NCBI RefSeq assembly: GCF_002007605.1
Contig: NZ_CP019799.1
Span: 1,550,001 to 1,614,000 of the forward strand
Length of the DNA stretch: 64,000 nt
Direction of reading: 5' to 3'
From: Cellvibrio sp. PSBB023
Lineage (GTDB): Bacteria > Pseudomonadota > Gammaproteobacteria > Pseudomonadales > Cellvibrionaceae
In this document: piece by piece, positions 9,000 to 16,975 of the stretch
How the letters are laid out: every line of letters begins with the position of its first letter
Position numbering within the stretch: position 1 is the stretch's first letter
The notes under the pieces: generated by a model
The model's input: only the letters and a program-made list of their open reading frames with translations
Databases searched by the model: none
Told to the model about the DNA's origin: nothing
Made by a program: the position numbers and the translations under genes

Positions 9000-9728
9000 T
9001 TAGCTGCCGCGAATCATGCGGTTGCCTGCGTTGGAAAGGTCTTCTGCGGCTTTCATCATTTTTACCTGTGTTTCAAACAGGCGATTGAGGCTCATGGAGG
9101 CCACCAGTTGGTCGATAGCCGAGACGTTGCTCGACTCCAAATGACCAGATACCAGCACCACCGCCTCGCTGGCTTCTGCAGGCGCACCACTTTTGGTGAC
9201 CAACATGCCGCTGGCGTCTTTCATCAAATCGGCGGCGGCGACGTCCACCCGTTTGATGCGATCCACTTCTGCCATCAGGGTTTCGCCCTTGGGCAGCACG
9301 GAAACCACACCGTCGGAGCCGATATGAACGCTGTCGTACTCCGGCAGCACAATAGGGCCGCCCTCGCCCATCACCGGGCGACCATTGATGGTCAGGCGCA
9401 GCTCGGCATCCACCTGCATATTGCCGTTGCGGGTGTAAACCTCATTGCCGCCGTTATCCAGGGCGATCAAACCCTGCCCTTTCACGGCGAAATCCAGATC
9501 GCGTCCAGTGGTGATGAGCGGGCCGGGGGTCAGATCCACACCGTTGTTTTGTGCCAGCGCCATATGGCGACTGTCGTAGCCATAGCCATCCACACTCACG
9601 GCCTTGGCCTGCTCCAAATCCGCACGAAAACCGGTGGTGCTGGCGTTGGCGAGGTTATTGGCGCGCACCTGCAGTGAAAGCTGGGTGCGGCTGGCGGCGG
9701 TCATTGCGGTGTATCCCAAACGATCCAT
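9000..9728 (-). CDS. flgF: Flagellar proximal rod protein FlgF
   Basis: FlgF is one of the proximal rod subunits. The N-terminus MDRLGYTAMTAASRTQLSLQ with VRANNLANASTTGFRADLEQ is the rod-family motif. The C-terminal helix contains SSNVSAIDQLVASMSLNRLF. The length is 242 residues. It is 60 bp after flgE. Confidence 0.95.
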   Translation of the reverse strand: MDRLGYTAMTAASRTQLSLQVRANNLANASTTGFRADLEQAKAVSVDGYGYDSRHMALAQNNGVDLTPGPLITTGRDLDFAVKGQGLIALDNGGNEVYTRNGNMQVDAELRLTINGRPVMGEGGPIVLPEYDSVHIGSDGVVSVLPKGETLMAEVDRIKRVDVAAADLMKDASGMLVTKSGAPAEASEAVVLVSGHLESSNVSAIDQLVASMSLNRLFETQVKMMKAAEDLSNAGNRMIRGS

Positions 9729-9788
9729 AGTTCAACCCTTTTTAGCTCAACTCTTTTTTGGCTGTATTAGCCTTTTCTAACCGGTGGA

Positions 9789-10976
9789 TTAAATAGAGCT
9801 GAACAGCACTTGCGTCAGTTCTTTATTGGTCGATAACACCTTGGTATTAGCCTGGTAATTGCGCTGGCTTTCCATCAATCCCACCAATTGCTGGGTCAGG
9901 TCCACGTTGGAGTTTTCCAGTGCACCCGTGCTCAGCTCACCAAACGCGCCCACACCGGGGATACCAATCAGCGGCGTACCTGACTCGGTAGTCTCACTCC
10001 AACGAGTTCCGCTTTCATTTTTCAGCCCACCTAGATTGGCGAAGGTTGCCAATGCCACTTGGCCTTGCAGCAAACGCTCACCATTGCTGTAGTTGGCGTA
10101 GATTTTTCCGTCTTTTTCCACGGCGATACCAATCTGCTCACCCGCGGTATAGCCCGACGGGCGATTGGTGGTAACCACGAAATTGGAGCCGGTTTGGCTG
10201 GAGCGGCTGTAGTCGATAGCGATATTCATCGGCTCAACACCGGCCGGGGTGAAGCTGGCCGTTACGGGTGCCGCCGGAGTGGTGAGCTGGCCGCTGGTAT
10301 TGAACACCAGCGCTTGGGGAGCACCGAGTGAAACGCCATCCGCGTAGTAATGGGCCTGCCAGTTATTGGCACCGGTTTTCACAAAATACTGGGTCAGGGT
10401 GTGTTCTTTACCCTGGGAGTCAAACACCTTGGTGGTGTAAGTGGAGTTGAAAGTATCGGCATTGGCGGGATCAAAGGGGGCAATCGCGGGCACCGCTTCG
10501 TTGGAATCCAGGTTCATCACAAACGACAAGGTATCGGTGGCACGGGCGGGCAAGTTAGCGTTTTGCAATGCCAGGTCACTCACTGTTCCCACTTGCAAAT
10601 TGCCATTGGCATCCACCGGGTAGCCCTGCAAGCGCTCGCCACGGGTATCTACAATCAGGTTGTTTTTGTCGGTGCCAAATACACCGGCGCGGGTATAGCC
10701 CAATTCACCGGTATTGCCTTTGGTCACAAAAAAACCGCCGCCGGCAATTGCCAAATCCAGCTCACGACCGGTAGATACCAGCGAACCGCCCTTGCTGATG
10801 CTTTGGGTCAGGCCCAGCACTTCCACACCCATCGCCTGACTGTCGGCGTAGATACTGCCAAATTCCGTGCGCGAGGATTTAAAACCGGTAGTGCCAACGT
10901 TGGCGATATTGTTGCTGATGGTATCCATTTGTTCGGTAACGGCGCTCAGGCCAGTCAGGGCGATATTAAAGCTCAT
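9789..10976 (-). CDS. flgE: Flagellar hook protein FlgE
   Basis: FlgE builds the hook, the universal joint of the flagellum. It begins MSFNIALTGLSAVTEQMDTI and carries SNNIANVGTTGFKSSRTEFG. The C-terminus has ENSNVDLTQQLVGLMESQRN and YQANTKVLSTNKELTQVLF. The middle domain includes DSQGKEHTLTQYFVKTGANN. At 395 residues it is close to the enteric hook protein (about 400). Confidence 0.97.
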   Translation of the reverse strand: MSFNIALTGLSAVTEQMDTISNNIANVGTTGFKSSRTEFGSIYADSQAMGVEVLGLTQSISKGGSLVSTGRELDLAIAGGGFFVTKGNTGELGYTRAGVFGTDKNNLIVDTRGERLQGYPVDANGNLQVGTVSDLALQNANLPARATDTLSFVMNLDSNEAVPAIAPFDPANADTFNSTYTTKVFDSQGKEHTLTQYFVKTGANNWQAHYYADGVSLGAPQALVFNTSGQLTTPAAPVTASFTPAGVEPMNIAIDYSRSSQTGSNFVVTTNRPSGYTAGEQIGIAVEKDGKIYANYSNGERLLQGQVALATFANLGGLKNESGTRWSETTESGTPLIGIPGVGAFGELSTGALENSNVDLTQQLVGLMESQRNYQANTKVLSTNKELTQVLFSSI

Positions 10977-11034
10977 AGCAGTAACCTTTTATCCAATAGG
11001 TGATTGGGAACGTGATGAGAAGCGTCAGAAATAA

Positions 11035-11709
11035 CTACAGCAGCCCGGCAACAGGCGTCTGGCCAAATTCAGTGATCTTGTAAAACGGCACCGCACCGGC
11101 ACCGGCCACATCCAGCACCGGGCCATCGGCACTGACGCGCACATGGGTCACCAAGCCCGACACCTCAACTCGCGGGTATTCGCCCGCATCGGTGGTGGCT
11201 TCTACCTTGTACTGGCCAGCGGCTAAGCCCAGCGCGGCAGGGTTGATCTCAAACGGCACTACACCGGCTGTGTGCGAACCCAGGCGGAGTTCTTTTTTCA
11301 CGCCATTGGAATCGGTCAGGGTAATCAGGGTGTCGCCGGACGCATGTTCCAAATTGAGCTGGCCGCGAATAGATGACGACCCCAACTCCAGGCTATCCAC
11401 CGATACCTTGACCTCCTGCCCCACCAAGCCGGACGCCGTCAGGGTTTGCAGGTTATCCAGCAGCACCAGATTGCTTTTGCTCAACTGGGTCATGTTTTCC
11501 ATGCTCTTCACCTGACTCATGGCGGAGAACTGGTTGAGGAACTCGGTACTATCCACTGGTTTGGTCGGGTCCTGGTTCTGGATCTGCGCCACCATCAAAC
11601 TGATGAAGTTGTTCTCCATCTGCGTGGCGTCGCTCACATTCACCGTATTCGCCGTGACCTGATCGATGCTGTAGGGGTTGGATACCGTGTTGTTATTCAC
11701 CGTCGCCAT
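11035..11709 (-). CDS. flgD: Flagellar hook-capping scaffold FlgD
   Basis: FlgD caps the growing hook and is removed when the hook is complete. The conserved motif TQMENNFISLMVAQIQNQDP and TKPVDSTEFLNQFSAMSQVK is present near residues 29-70. A FlgD tudor/fibronectin-like region follows (VSVDSLELGSSSIRGQLNLE). At 224 residues it has normal length. Its ATG overlaps the flgC stop, so the two are translationally coupled. Confidence 0.96.
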   Translation of the reverse strand: MATVNNNTVSNPYSIDQVTANTVNVSDATQMENNFISLMVAQIQNQDPTKPVDSTEFLNQFSAMSQVKSMENMTQLSKSNLVLLDNLQTLTASGLVGQEVKVSVDSLELGSSSIRGQLNLEHASGDTLITLTDSNGVKKELRLGSHTAGVVPFEINPAALGLAAGQYKVEATTDAGEYPRVEVSGLVTHVRVSADGPVLDVAGAGAVPFYKITEFGQTPVAGLL

Positions 11710-12137
11710 TACGACTCTCCTAATTTGAGCAGGCCCTGTTGCATGCCTTTGATGCGATTGAGCACTTCCACGCTGGTCTCAAAACTGCGCGTGGCCGACA
11801 TCATGTCGGTCATCTCTTCAATCTGGTTGATGTCGGCATAGAACACATAGCCATCGCGGTCGGCGAGCGGGTTGTCCGGCTCGTAACGGCGCTGGGGTTC
11901 GCGCCCAGCGCTGATCACATCCAGCACCTGCACATGGGCGCCGCCCAAGCCAACACCGCGAGTGAGCTGGTCGTTTTCATAAATCGCCGCAAATACCGGC
12001 TTGCGTGCCTGATACACATCCTCCGCGCGGGTAGCAGCGGAGTCGGCATTGGCCAGGTTACTGGCGATGGTATTCAAGCGAACGGTTTGGGCGCCCATGG
12101 CGGAACCGGCAATTTTGTAAATCGATTCAAATGCCAT
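11709..12137 (-). CDS. flgC: Flagellar proximal rod protein FlgC
   Basis: FlgC is a proximal rod subunit. Visible signatures are SAMGAQTVRLNTIASNLANA near the N-terminus and YVFYADINQIEEMTDMMSAT followed by RSFETSVEVLNRIKGMQQGL at the C-terminus. The protein is 142 residues long, as expected. It lies 2 bp after flgB. Confidence 0.96.
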   Translation of the reverse strand: MAFESIYKIAGSAMGAQTVRLNTIASNLANADSAATRAEDVYQARKPVFAAIYENDQLTRGVGLGGAHVQVLDVISAGREPQRRYEPDNPLADRDGYVFYADINQIEEMTDMMSATRSFETSVEVLNRIKGMQQGLLKLGES

Positions 12138-12139
12138 GA

Positions 12140-12517
12140 TTAACGCCCCTCAATCGCTTGCTTAAGGCCACTGAATTTCATGGTCAGAAAAGTCAGGCTG
12201 GTTTGGAAATCCATGGAGTTTTTGGAGAAGGCCGTCTGCTCAAGACTCAGATCAACGGTGTTGCCATCCAACGACGCCTGCATGGGGATGCGGTATTGCA
12301 AGGCAGGGCTCGCCGGTTGGGACGCGCTGCTGTAAATATCGCCGATATCAAAAGGTGAATCGGCGCGCTGTAACTCGCGGGCAAAGTCTATATCCCGCGC
12401 CTGAAAACCGGGGGTATCCTCATTCGCCAAATTGGCGGCAAGAATTTCACTGCGCTGCACGCGTAAATCCAATGCGCGGGCATGTACGCCCAGCGCCTCA
12501 TCAATCCGAATACTCAT
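12140..12517 (-). CDS. flgB: Flagellar proximal rod protein FlgB
   Basis: FlgB is the most proximal rod subunit and the first gene of the minus-strand flg operon. I start it at the ATG at 12517 (MSIRIDEALGVHARALDLRV), giving 125 residues, because this matches family N-termini. The frame is open upstream to 12568 but that stretch overlaps the promoter. The rod motif SEILAANLANEDTPGFQARD and C-terminal FQTSLTFLTMKFSGLKQAI are clear. Confidence 0.94.
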   Translation of the reverse strand: MSIRIDEALGVHARALDLRVQRSEILAANLANEDTPGFQARDIDFARELQRADSPFDIGDIYSSASQPASPALQYRIPMQASLDGNTVDLSLEQTAFSKNSMDFQTSLTFLTMKFSGLKQAIEGR

Positions 12518-12544
12518 CGCCCAAAACCTCACAATAGGTGTAGA

Positions 12545-12560
12545 TGGCACAGCTTTAGCA
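12545..12560 (+). promoter_or_regulatory. Putative sigma-54 promoter for flgA
   Basis: TGGCACAGCTTTAGCA matches the -24/-12 consensus TGGCAC-N5-TTGCA at every position except one T in the -12 box, with exact GG-to-GC spacing. It points toward flgA, about 60 bp downstream. The locus encodes its own sigma-54 activator (LafK), which supports use of this element. Confidence 0.7.
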
Positions 12561-12572
12561 GGAACCATGCCC
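12557..12572 (-). promoter_or_regulatory. Putative sigma-54 promoter for flgB operon
   Basis: On the minus strand GGGCATGGTTCCTGCT keeps the invariant GG and GC doublets at the required 10-bp separation and most of the consensus. It lies about 40 bp upstream of the flgB ATG. It shares four bases (12557-12560) with the oppositely oriented flgA promoter, so the two promoters overlap at their -12 boxes. Confidence 0.65.
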
Positions 12573-12620
12573 AGAGCGACAAATACCTATATCAGATTGA
12601 TTTTATTGGACTTTATAAAA

Positions 12621-13403
12621 ATGAATGGCGCAAAAACTACGCGATACCTTCCGCATTCCGACCCAAGGGGAAAAGCAGGCGGAAGCACCCTTTCCCCTCG
12701 TCACCCCAAACGCATCTCTGCTCACTGGTGTGCCGGTCTGTTACTGCTGCTATTGCCACTCACAAGCAGCGCCAACCAGCAGGTAGATCAGGCCATCCAA
12801 CAACACCTGGAAGCCCTGATGCGCCCCATCGCCCAACGCGAGGCCTGGAACGGCCTGCGCATTACCCACAACACCGCATTGGGCAGCACTCCGCCCGCCA
12901 ATTGCCAGCAACCACTCAGCGTGCGCGGCGGTGTTGCCAACAGCAGCCGCCAACGACTCACCCTCACCTGCCCCGACCAACCCGGCTGGCGCCTGCAAGT
13001 CGCTACCGACATGCAGCTCTGGCTACCGGTACTGGTAACAACACGGGTGATTGATCGCGGCGAAGCCATAACCGCCGCTGATGTAAAACGGCAAGAAATC
13101 GACATCAACAAAGCCCCACGCGGCTTCTATCACCACCTCACACAAATCACCGGCATGGGCGCCAAACGCCGCATCCGCGCCAACCAATTACTAAGCCCGA
13201 CACTAATCGCCCAACCACTGGCAATAAAACGCGGTGACAAAATAAAAATTGTGGCAACCCAGGACGGCATCAGCGCCTCCATGAGTGGCGAGGCACTAGA
13301 GAATGGCAGCAAGGGGGAAGTGATCAGAGTGAAAAATATTTCCAGCAACAAAACCATCGAGGCCAAGGTGCTGGGTTCAGGGGAAGTGGCGAGTATTTTT
13401 TGA
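12621..13403 (+). CDS. flgA: Flagellar P-ring assembly chaperone FlgA
   Basis: FlgA is the periplasmic chaperone for P-ring assembly. The C-terminal SAF/FlgA domain is clear: VTTRVIDRGEAITAADVKRQ, the following EIDI segment, and GMGAKRRIRANQLLSPTLIA with VKNISSNKTIEAKVLGSGEV near the end. A hydrophobic signal segment (WCAGLLLLLLPLTSSA) lies about residues 36-51. I chose ATG 12621, since the frame upstream overlaps flgB and the promoter. The 35-residue leader before the signal core is long, so a later start is possible. It is divergent from flgB. Confidence 0.9.
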   Translation: MNGAKTTRYLPHSDPRGKAGGSTLSPRHPKRISAHWCAGLLLLLLPLTSSANQQVDQAIQQHLEALMRPIAQREAWNGLRITHNTALGSTPPANCQQPLSVRGGVANSSRQRLTLTCPDQPGWRLQVATDMQLWLPVLVTTRVIDRGEAITAADVKRQEIDINKAPRGFYHHLTQITGMGAKRRIRANQLLSPTLIAQPLAIKRGDKIKIVATQDGISASMSGEALENGSKGEVIRVKNISSNKTIEAKVLGSGEVASIF

Positions 13404-13479
13404 GGATTAGCTGGATAACTCAGATACTTGCTTCATAGGGAAGCCCTAATCTAATTAAGGCTTTTAAGATGATTGTTTT

Positions 13480-13674
13480 TCATATACCAGCGCTAAAAAC
13501 TCTAATTCCGAATAAAATTCCTAAGCCAGATGATACTGACGAAAATAAAGCTGGGCACAATTCACTAGCATTTAAATAGAAAAAGAGTAAATCGCTTAGT
13601 CCGCCCGCTATTAAAACGAAGCCTGCGAGATGAAAAAAATTCTCTGGAGAATCAAAGCTTAGGGGATTTTTGAA
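13480..13674 (-). other. Open frame for a short hydrophobic peptide, no clear start
   Basis: The 452-bp gap between flgA and the first flagellin contains on the minus strand a stop-free run of about 64 codons. It reads, in part, FHLAGFVLIAGGLSDLLFFY and SSVSSGLGILFGIRVFS, two likely membrane helices. No ATG or ribosome-binding site is convincing, so it may be the remnant of a small membrane-protein gene or chance. The rest of the gap holds only the sigma-28-like promoter and the flagellin leader. Confidence 0.3.
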
Positions 13675-13750
13675 TTACAGGCTATTACGGCGCTGCAGGA
13701 ACCTGTGATTCGGCCAGGCTGCTCCCTTCCTAAAAAATATCCCCTCAACT

Positions 13751-13777
13751 TAAGTCCCGCTCTGAGGTGGTCGCCCT
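13751..13777 (+). promoter_or_regulatory. Sigma-28-like promoter of flagellin 1
   Basis: TAAG-N15-GTCGCCCT, preceded by T, has the spacing of the sigma-28 consensus TAAA-N15-GCCGATAA. The same pattern recurs with identical spacing before flagellin 2 and flgM. The local fliA/lafS gene is the likely sigma factor. About 78 bp separate it from the flagellin ATG, giving a long leader that is almost identical in flagellin 2. Confidence 0.75.
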
Positions 13778-13855
13778 AAGCTTTCAGCAGGCAAACATGG
13801 CCAGCTTTGAAACCCGTTTTTACATTCACGTTTTACTTAGCACAGGAATATTTCC

Positions 13856-14737
13856 ATGGCTCTGTCTATTCATACTAACTACTCGTCATTGATCACTCAG
13901 ACCAATCTGAGCAAGACCAATAACGCCCTCGGTACTAACCAGCAACGTCTGGGTACTGGTTTGCGCATTAACTCTGCGGCCGACGACGCTGCAGGCCTGC
14001 AAATTGCGACCCGCTTGAACGCGCAATCGCGCGGTATGGAAGTGGCCATGCGCAACACTGGCGATGCTATCTCCCTGTTGCAAACAGCGGAAGGCGCGTT
14101 TAACGAAATGACCGATATTGTTCAGCGCATGAAAGATCTTGCCACTCAGGCATCGAATGATACCAACAGTACAGACGACCGTACCGCCCTCTCAGCTGAA
14201 TACAACGAATTGGGCAAAGAGTTGGCGAACATCATGACCAACACCAAATACGCTGGTGAAACTCTATTCGGCGTCACTGCCACTGCAGGCAAATTTGGTG
14301 CAGCTGGAGGCATGACATTTCAGATTGGCTCAAGCTCTACTGAAACCCTTACATTAAATGTCACCGCCAAAATGGGCACCCTGGTTGGTGCTCTTACTGC
14401 ACTCAACACACAATTCGCAGCTGTACCAGCTGCAGATGCGAAACTGACCACACAAGCGGGCGCTAGCGGTGCAATTACTTTGGCCGAGACGGCACTGAAT
14501 CAGATTGGTTCACTGCGTGCGGACTTTGGTGCAAACATCAACCGTTTAAACCACACTGCTAATAACCTGGCAAACATGAAAGACAATACCGATATGTCTA
14601 AAGGCCGTATTGTAGATGCTGACTTTGCTAAAGAAAGCGCCAACATGAGCAAAAACTCTATGTTGATGCAATCCGGTATTTCCATGCTGAAACAAGCTGG
14701 CCAAATGCCAGGTATGGTGATGTCGCTGTTGGGTTAA
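13856..14737 (+). CDS. Flagellin 1 (lateral-type)
   Basis: The protein has the universal flagellin N-terminus MALSIHTNYSSLITQTNLSK and RLGTGLRINSAADDAAGLQI. The C-terminus is GRIVDADFAKESANMSKNSM then LKQAGQMPGMVMSLLG. It has 293 residues with a short variable domain (about residues 140-215), so only D0/D1 and a small D2/D3 substitute. Its first 130 codons are nearly identical to those of the next gene, showing recent duplication. It is followed by a strong terminator. Confidence 0.97.
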   Translation: MALSIHTNYSSLITQTNLSKTNNALGTNQQRLGTGLRINSAADDAAGLQIATRLNAQSRGMEVAMRNTGDAISLLQTAEGAFNEMTDIVQRMKDLATQASNDTNSTDDRTALSAEYNELGKELANIMTNTKYAGETLFGVTATAGKFGAAGGMTFQIGSSSTETLTLNVTAKMGTLVGALTALNTQFAAVPAADAKLTTQAGASGAITLAETALNQIGSLRADFGANINRLNHTANNLANMKDNTDMSKGRIVDADFAKESANMSKNSMLMQSGISMLKQAGQMPGMVMSLLG

Positions 14738-14760
14738 TCCACACCAGAGACACTCAAAAG

Positions 14761-14792
14761 CGCCCCGTCTTTGTACGGGGCGTTTTTGTTTT
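14761..14792 (+). terminator. Intrinsic terminator after flagellin 1
   Basis: CGCCCCGT-N6-ACGGGGCG is an 8-bp GC-rich stem followed by TTTTTGTTTT. It lies 24 bp after the flagellin 1 stop and nine bases before the next sigma-28-like promoter. Confidence 0.92.
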
Positions 14793-14800
14793 AGCGACCT

Positions 14801-14827
14801 TAAGTTCGCAAGTAGTTTGGTCGCTTT
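14801..14827 (+). promoter_or_regulatory. Sigma-28-like promoter of flagellin 2
   Basis: TAAG-N15-GTCGCTTT, again preceded by T, matches the promoter before flagellin 1 in both boxes and in the 15-bp spacing, while the spacer itself has diverged. The downstream leader from 14836 onward is almost identical to that of flagellin 1 (offset 1050 bp). This conservation of boxes but not spacer supports function. Confidence 0.75.
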
Positions 14828-14905
14828 ACATCATTAGCAGGCAAACATGGCCAGCTTCGAAACCCGTTTTTACATTCACGTTTTACTTAGCACAGGAATA
14901 TTCCC

Positions 14906-15742
14906 ATGGCTCTGTCGATTCATACTAACTACTCGTCATTGATCACTCAGACCAATCTGAGCAAGACCAATAACGCCCTTGGTACTAACCAGCAACGTCT
15001 GGGTACTGGTTTGCGCATTAACTCTGCTGCCGATGACGCTGCAGGCCTGCAAATTGCGACCCGCTTGAACGCGCAATCGCGCGGTATGGAAGTGGCCATG
15101 CGCAACACTGGCGATGCTATTTCCCTGTTGCAAACAGCGGAAGGGGCATTTAATGAAACCACCGATATTCTGCAGCGCATGAAAGATTTGGCCACCCAGT
15201 CAGCGAACGATACCAACTCCGCTGATGACCGCACCGCACTGCAAGCCGAGTTTGATGAACTTGCTAAAGAAGTAACCAATATTTTCACCAATACCAAATA
15301 CGCTGGCGAAGCATTGTTCACCACTAAATTTGCTGCAGCCGTTAGCTTTCAAATTGGTGCCAGTGCATCAGAAACCCTGTCTTTTGATATCAGCACTGAG
15401 ATAGGCGACTTAGACACAACACTGAACACCGATGTTACAGCCTTGACACTCGACACTGCCGCCAACTCTCGTGCTGCAATCACTGCACTGGAAGACGCCC
15501 TGGGTGAGGTTGGTTCGGTGCGCGCCCAGTTCGGCGCAAACATCAATCGCCTCAACCACACCTCCAATAACCTGGCCAACATGAAAGACAACACCGACAT
15601 GTCCAAGGGCCGCATTGTGGATGCCGACTTCGCTAAAGAAAGCGCCAACATGAGCAAAAACTCCATGCTGATGCAATCCGGTATTTCCATGTTGAAACAA
15701 GCGGGCCAAATGCCCGGCATGGTGATGTCACTGCTCGGTTAA
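14906..15742 (+). CDS. Flagellin 2 (lateral-type)
   Basis: A 278-residue flagellin, the shortest of the three, with the same N- and C-terminal blocks as flagellin 1. It differs mainly in a reduced variable part (about residues 138-200). No terminator separates it from flagellin 3, so both are probably made from one sigma-28-driven transcript. Confidence 0.97.
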   Translation: MALSIHTNYSSLITQTNLSKTNNALGTNQQRLGTGLRINSAADDAAGLQIATRLNAQSRGMEVAMRNTGDAISLLQTAEGAFNETTDILQRMKDLATQSANDTNSADDRTALQAEFDELAKEVTNIFTNTKYAGEALFTTKFAAAVSFQIGASASETLSFDISTEIGDLDTTLNTDVTALTLDTAANSRAAITALEDALGEVGSVRAQFGANINRLNHTSNNLANMKDNTDMSKGRIVDADFAKESANMSKNSMLMQSGISMLKQAGQMPGMVMSLLG

Positions 15743-15787
15743 TTACAGATTTTTAACTTCACGCTTTCTTAGCACAGGAATATTTAT

Positions 15788-16699
15788 ATGGCTCTGTCAA
15801 TTCATACTAACTACTCATCGTTGATCACCCAGACCAACCTGAGCAAAACCAACAATGCATTAGGCACCAACCAACAACGTTTGGGCACTGGCCTGCGCAT
15901 TAACTCAGCGGCAGATGACGCTGCTGGTTTGCAAATCGCCACCCGTTTGAACGCGCAATCTCGTGGTATGGATGTAGCCATCCGCAACACCGGTGACTCC
16001 ATTTCTTTGTTGCAAACCGCTGAAGGTGCATTCAACGAAATGACCGATATTTTGCAACGTATGAAAGACCTCAGCACTCAGGCATCGAACGCCACTAACA
16101 GCGGTGCGGACCTGATTGCATTGCAAGGCGAATACGATGAGTTGGGTAAGGAAATGGCTAACATCATCAAAAACACCAAGTTCGCTGGCGCCAACCTGTT
16201 CAGTGACGGCACTCTGGTAACGGGTGCGGGCGGTAAATTCTCGGCAGCGATGAACTTCCAGATCGGCGCCAGCGCCAGTGAGACGCTCAGCCTGAACGTC
16301 AGTGCCAAATTGACTGCACTGGGTACCGCGTTGGCTGCTGTATCTGACACCTACACCACACCGGGCACGCCAGGTGTTGAATTGGCGACCACCCAGGTAG
16401 CCACAACGGCTACTAACGCCAACGCCAACGCGAATATCACCCTGCTTGAAACTGCCCTGAACTCTGTGGGTTCACTGCGCGCAGACTTCGGTGCAAATAT
16501 TAACCGCCTGAACCACACGGCTAACAACCTGGCCAACATGAAAGACAACACCGACATGTCCAAAGGCCGTATTGTGGATGCCGATTTCGCCAAAGAAAGC
16601 GCCAACATGAGCAAGAACTCCATGTTGATGCAATCCGGTATTTCCATGCTGAAACAAGCCGGTCAAATGCCAGGCATGGTGATGTCACTGCTGGGTTAA
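15788..16699 (+). CDS. Flagellin 3 (lateral-type)
   Basis: A 303-residue flagellin with conserved ends and a distinct central domain containing a Thr/Ala/Asn-rich stretch (about residues 195-220, VATTATNANANANITLLETA). The 45-bp gap before it keeps only the CTTAGCACAGGAATATTTAT ribosome-binding-site region of the duplicated leader and has no promoter. It therefore depends on flagellin 2 transcription. Confidence 0.97.
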   Translation: MALSIHTNYSSLITQTNLSKTNNALGTNQQRLGTGLRINSAADDAAGLQIATRLNAQSRGMDVAIRNTGDSISLLQTAEGAFNEMTDILQRMKDLSTQASNATNSGADLIALQGEYDELGKEMANIIKNTKFAGANLFSDGTLVTGAGGKFSAAMNFQIGASASETLSLNVSAKLTALGTALAAVSDTYTTPGTPGVELATTQVATTATNANANANITLLETALNSVGSLRADFGANINRLNHTANNLANMKDNTDMSKGRIVDADFAKESANMSKNSMLMQSGISMLKQAGQMPGMVMSLLG

Positions 16700-16746
16700 G
16701 ACTTGAAACCCTCTTTACCCAAGAGGGAAATCTACACCCTTCTACG

Positions 16747-16780
16747 AAACGCCCCGCTACCCCGGGGCGTTTTTGTTTTT
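16747..16780 (+). terminator. Intrinsic terminator after flagellin 3
   Basis: AAACGCCCCG-N6-CGGGGCGTTT is a 10-bp stem followed by a T-rich run. A second smaller hairpin, CCCTCTT-N5-AAGAGGG (16709-16727), lies between the stop codon and this terminator. Confidence 0.92.
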
Positions 16781-16975
16781 GTCGCCAAAATCATCCAAAG
16801 ACTATTTCTTGTTCTATGAAAACTTCTTTTTATGCCTGGATTAGCAAAAATTAACGGCTTTTACTGAGTAGAAACTACTAATTTCAGAAATATGTGATAA
16901 AAACACAGCTATTATTGCGACATCAAATATTTGACGCCAAATTTCCGTCCCACTCGCCATTAAAAAAATTTTGAT

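Noticed and set aside
12432..12620. N-terminal extension of FlgA into the flgB gene
   Set aside because: The frame is open there but overlaps flgB and both sigma-54 promoters; the sequence does not look like a signal peptide.
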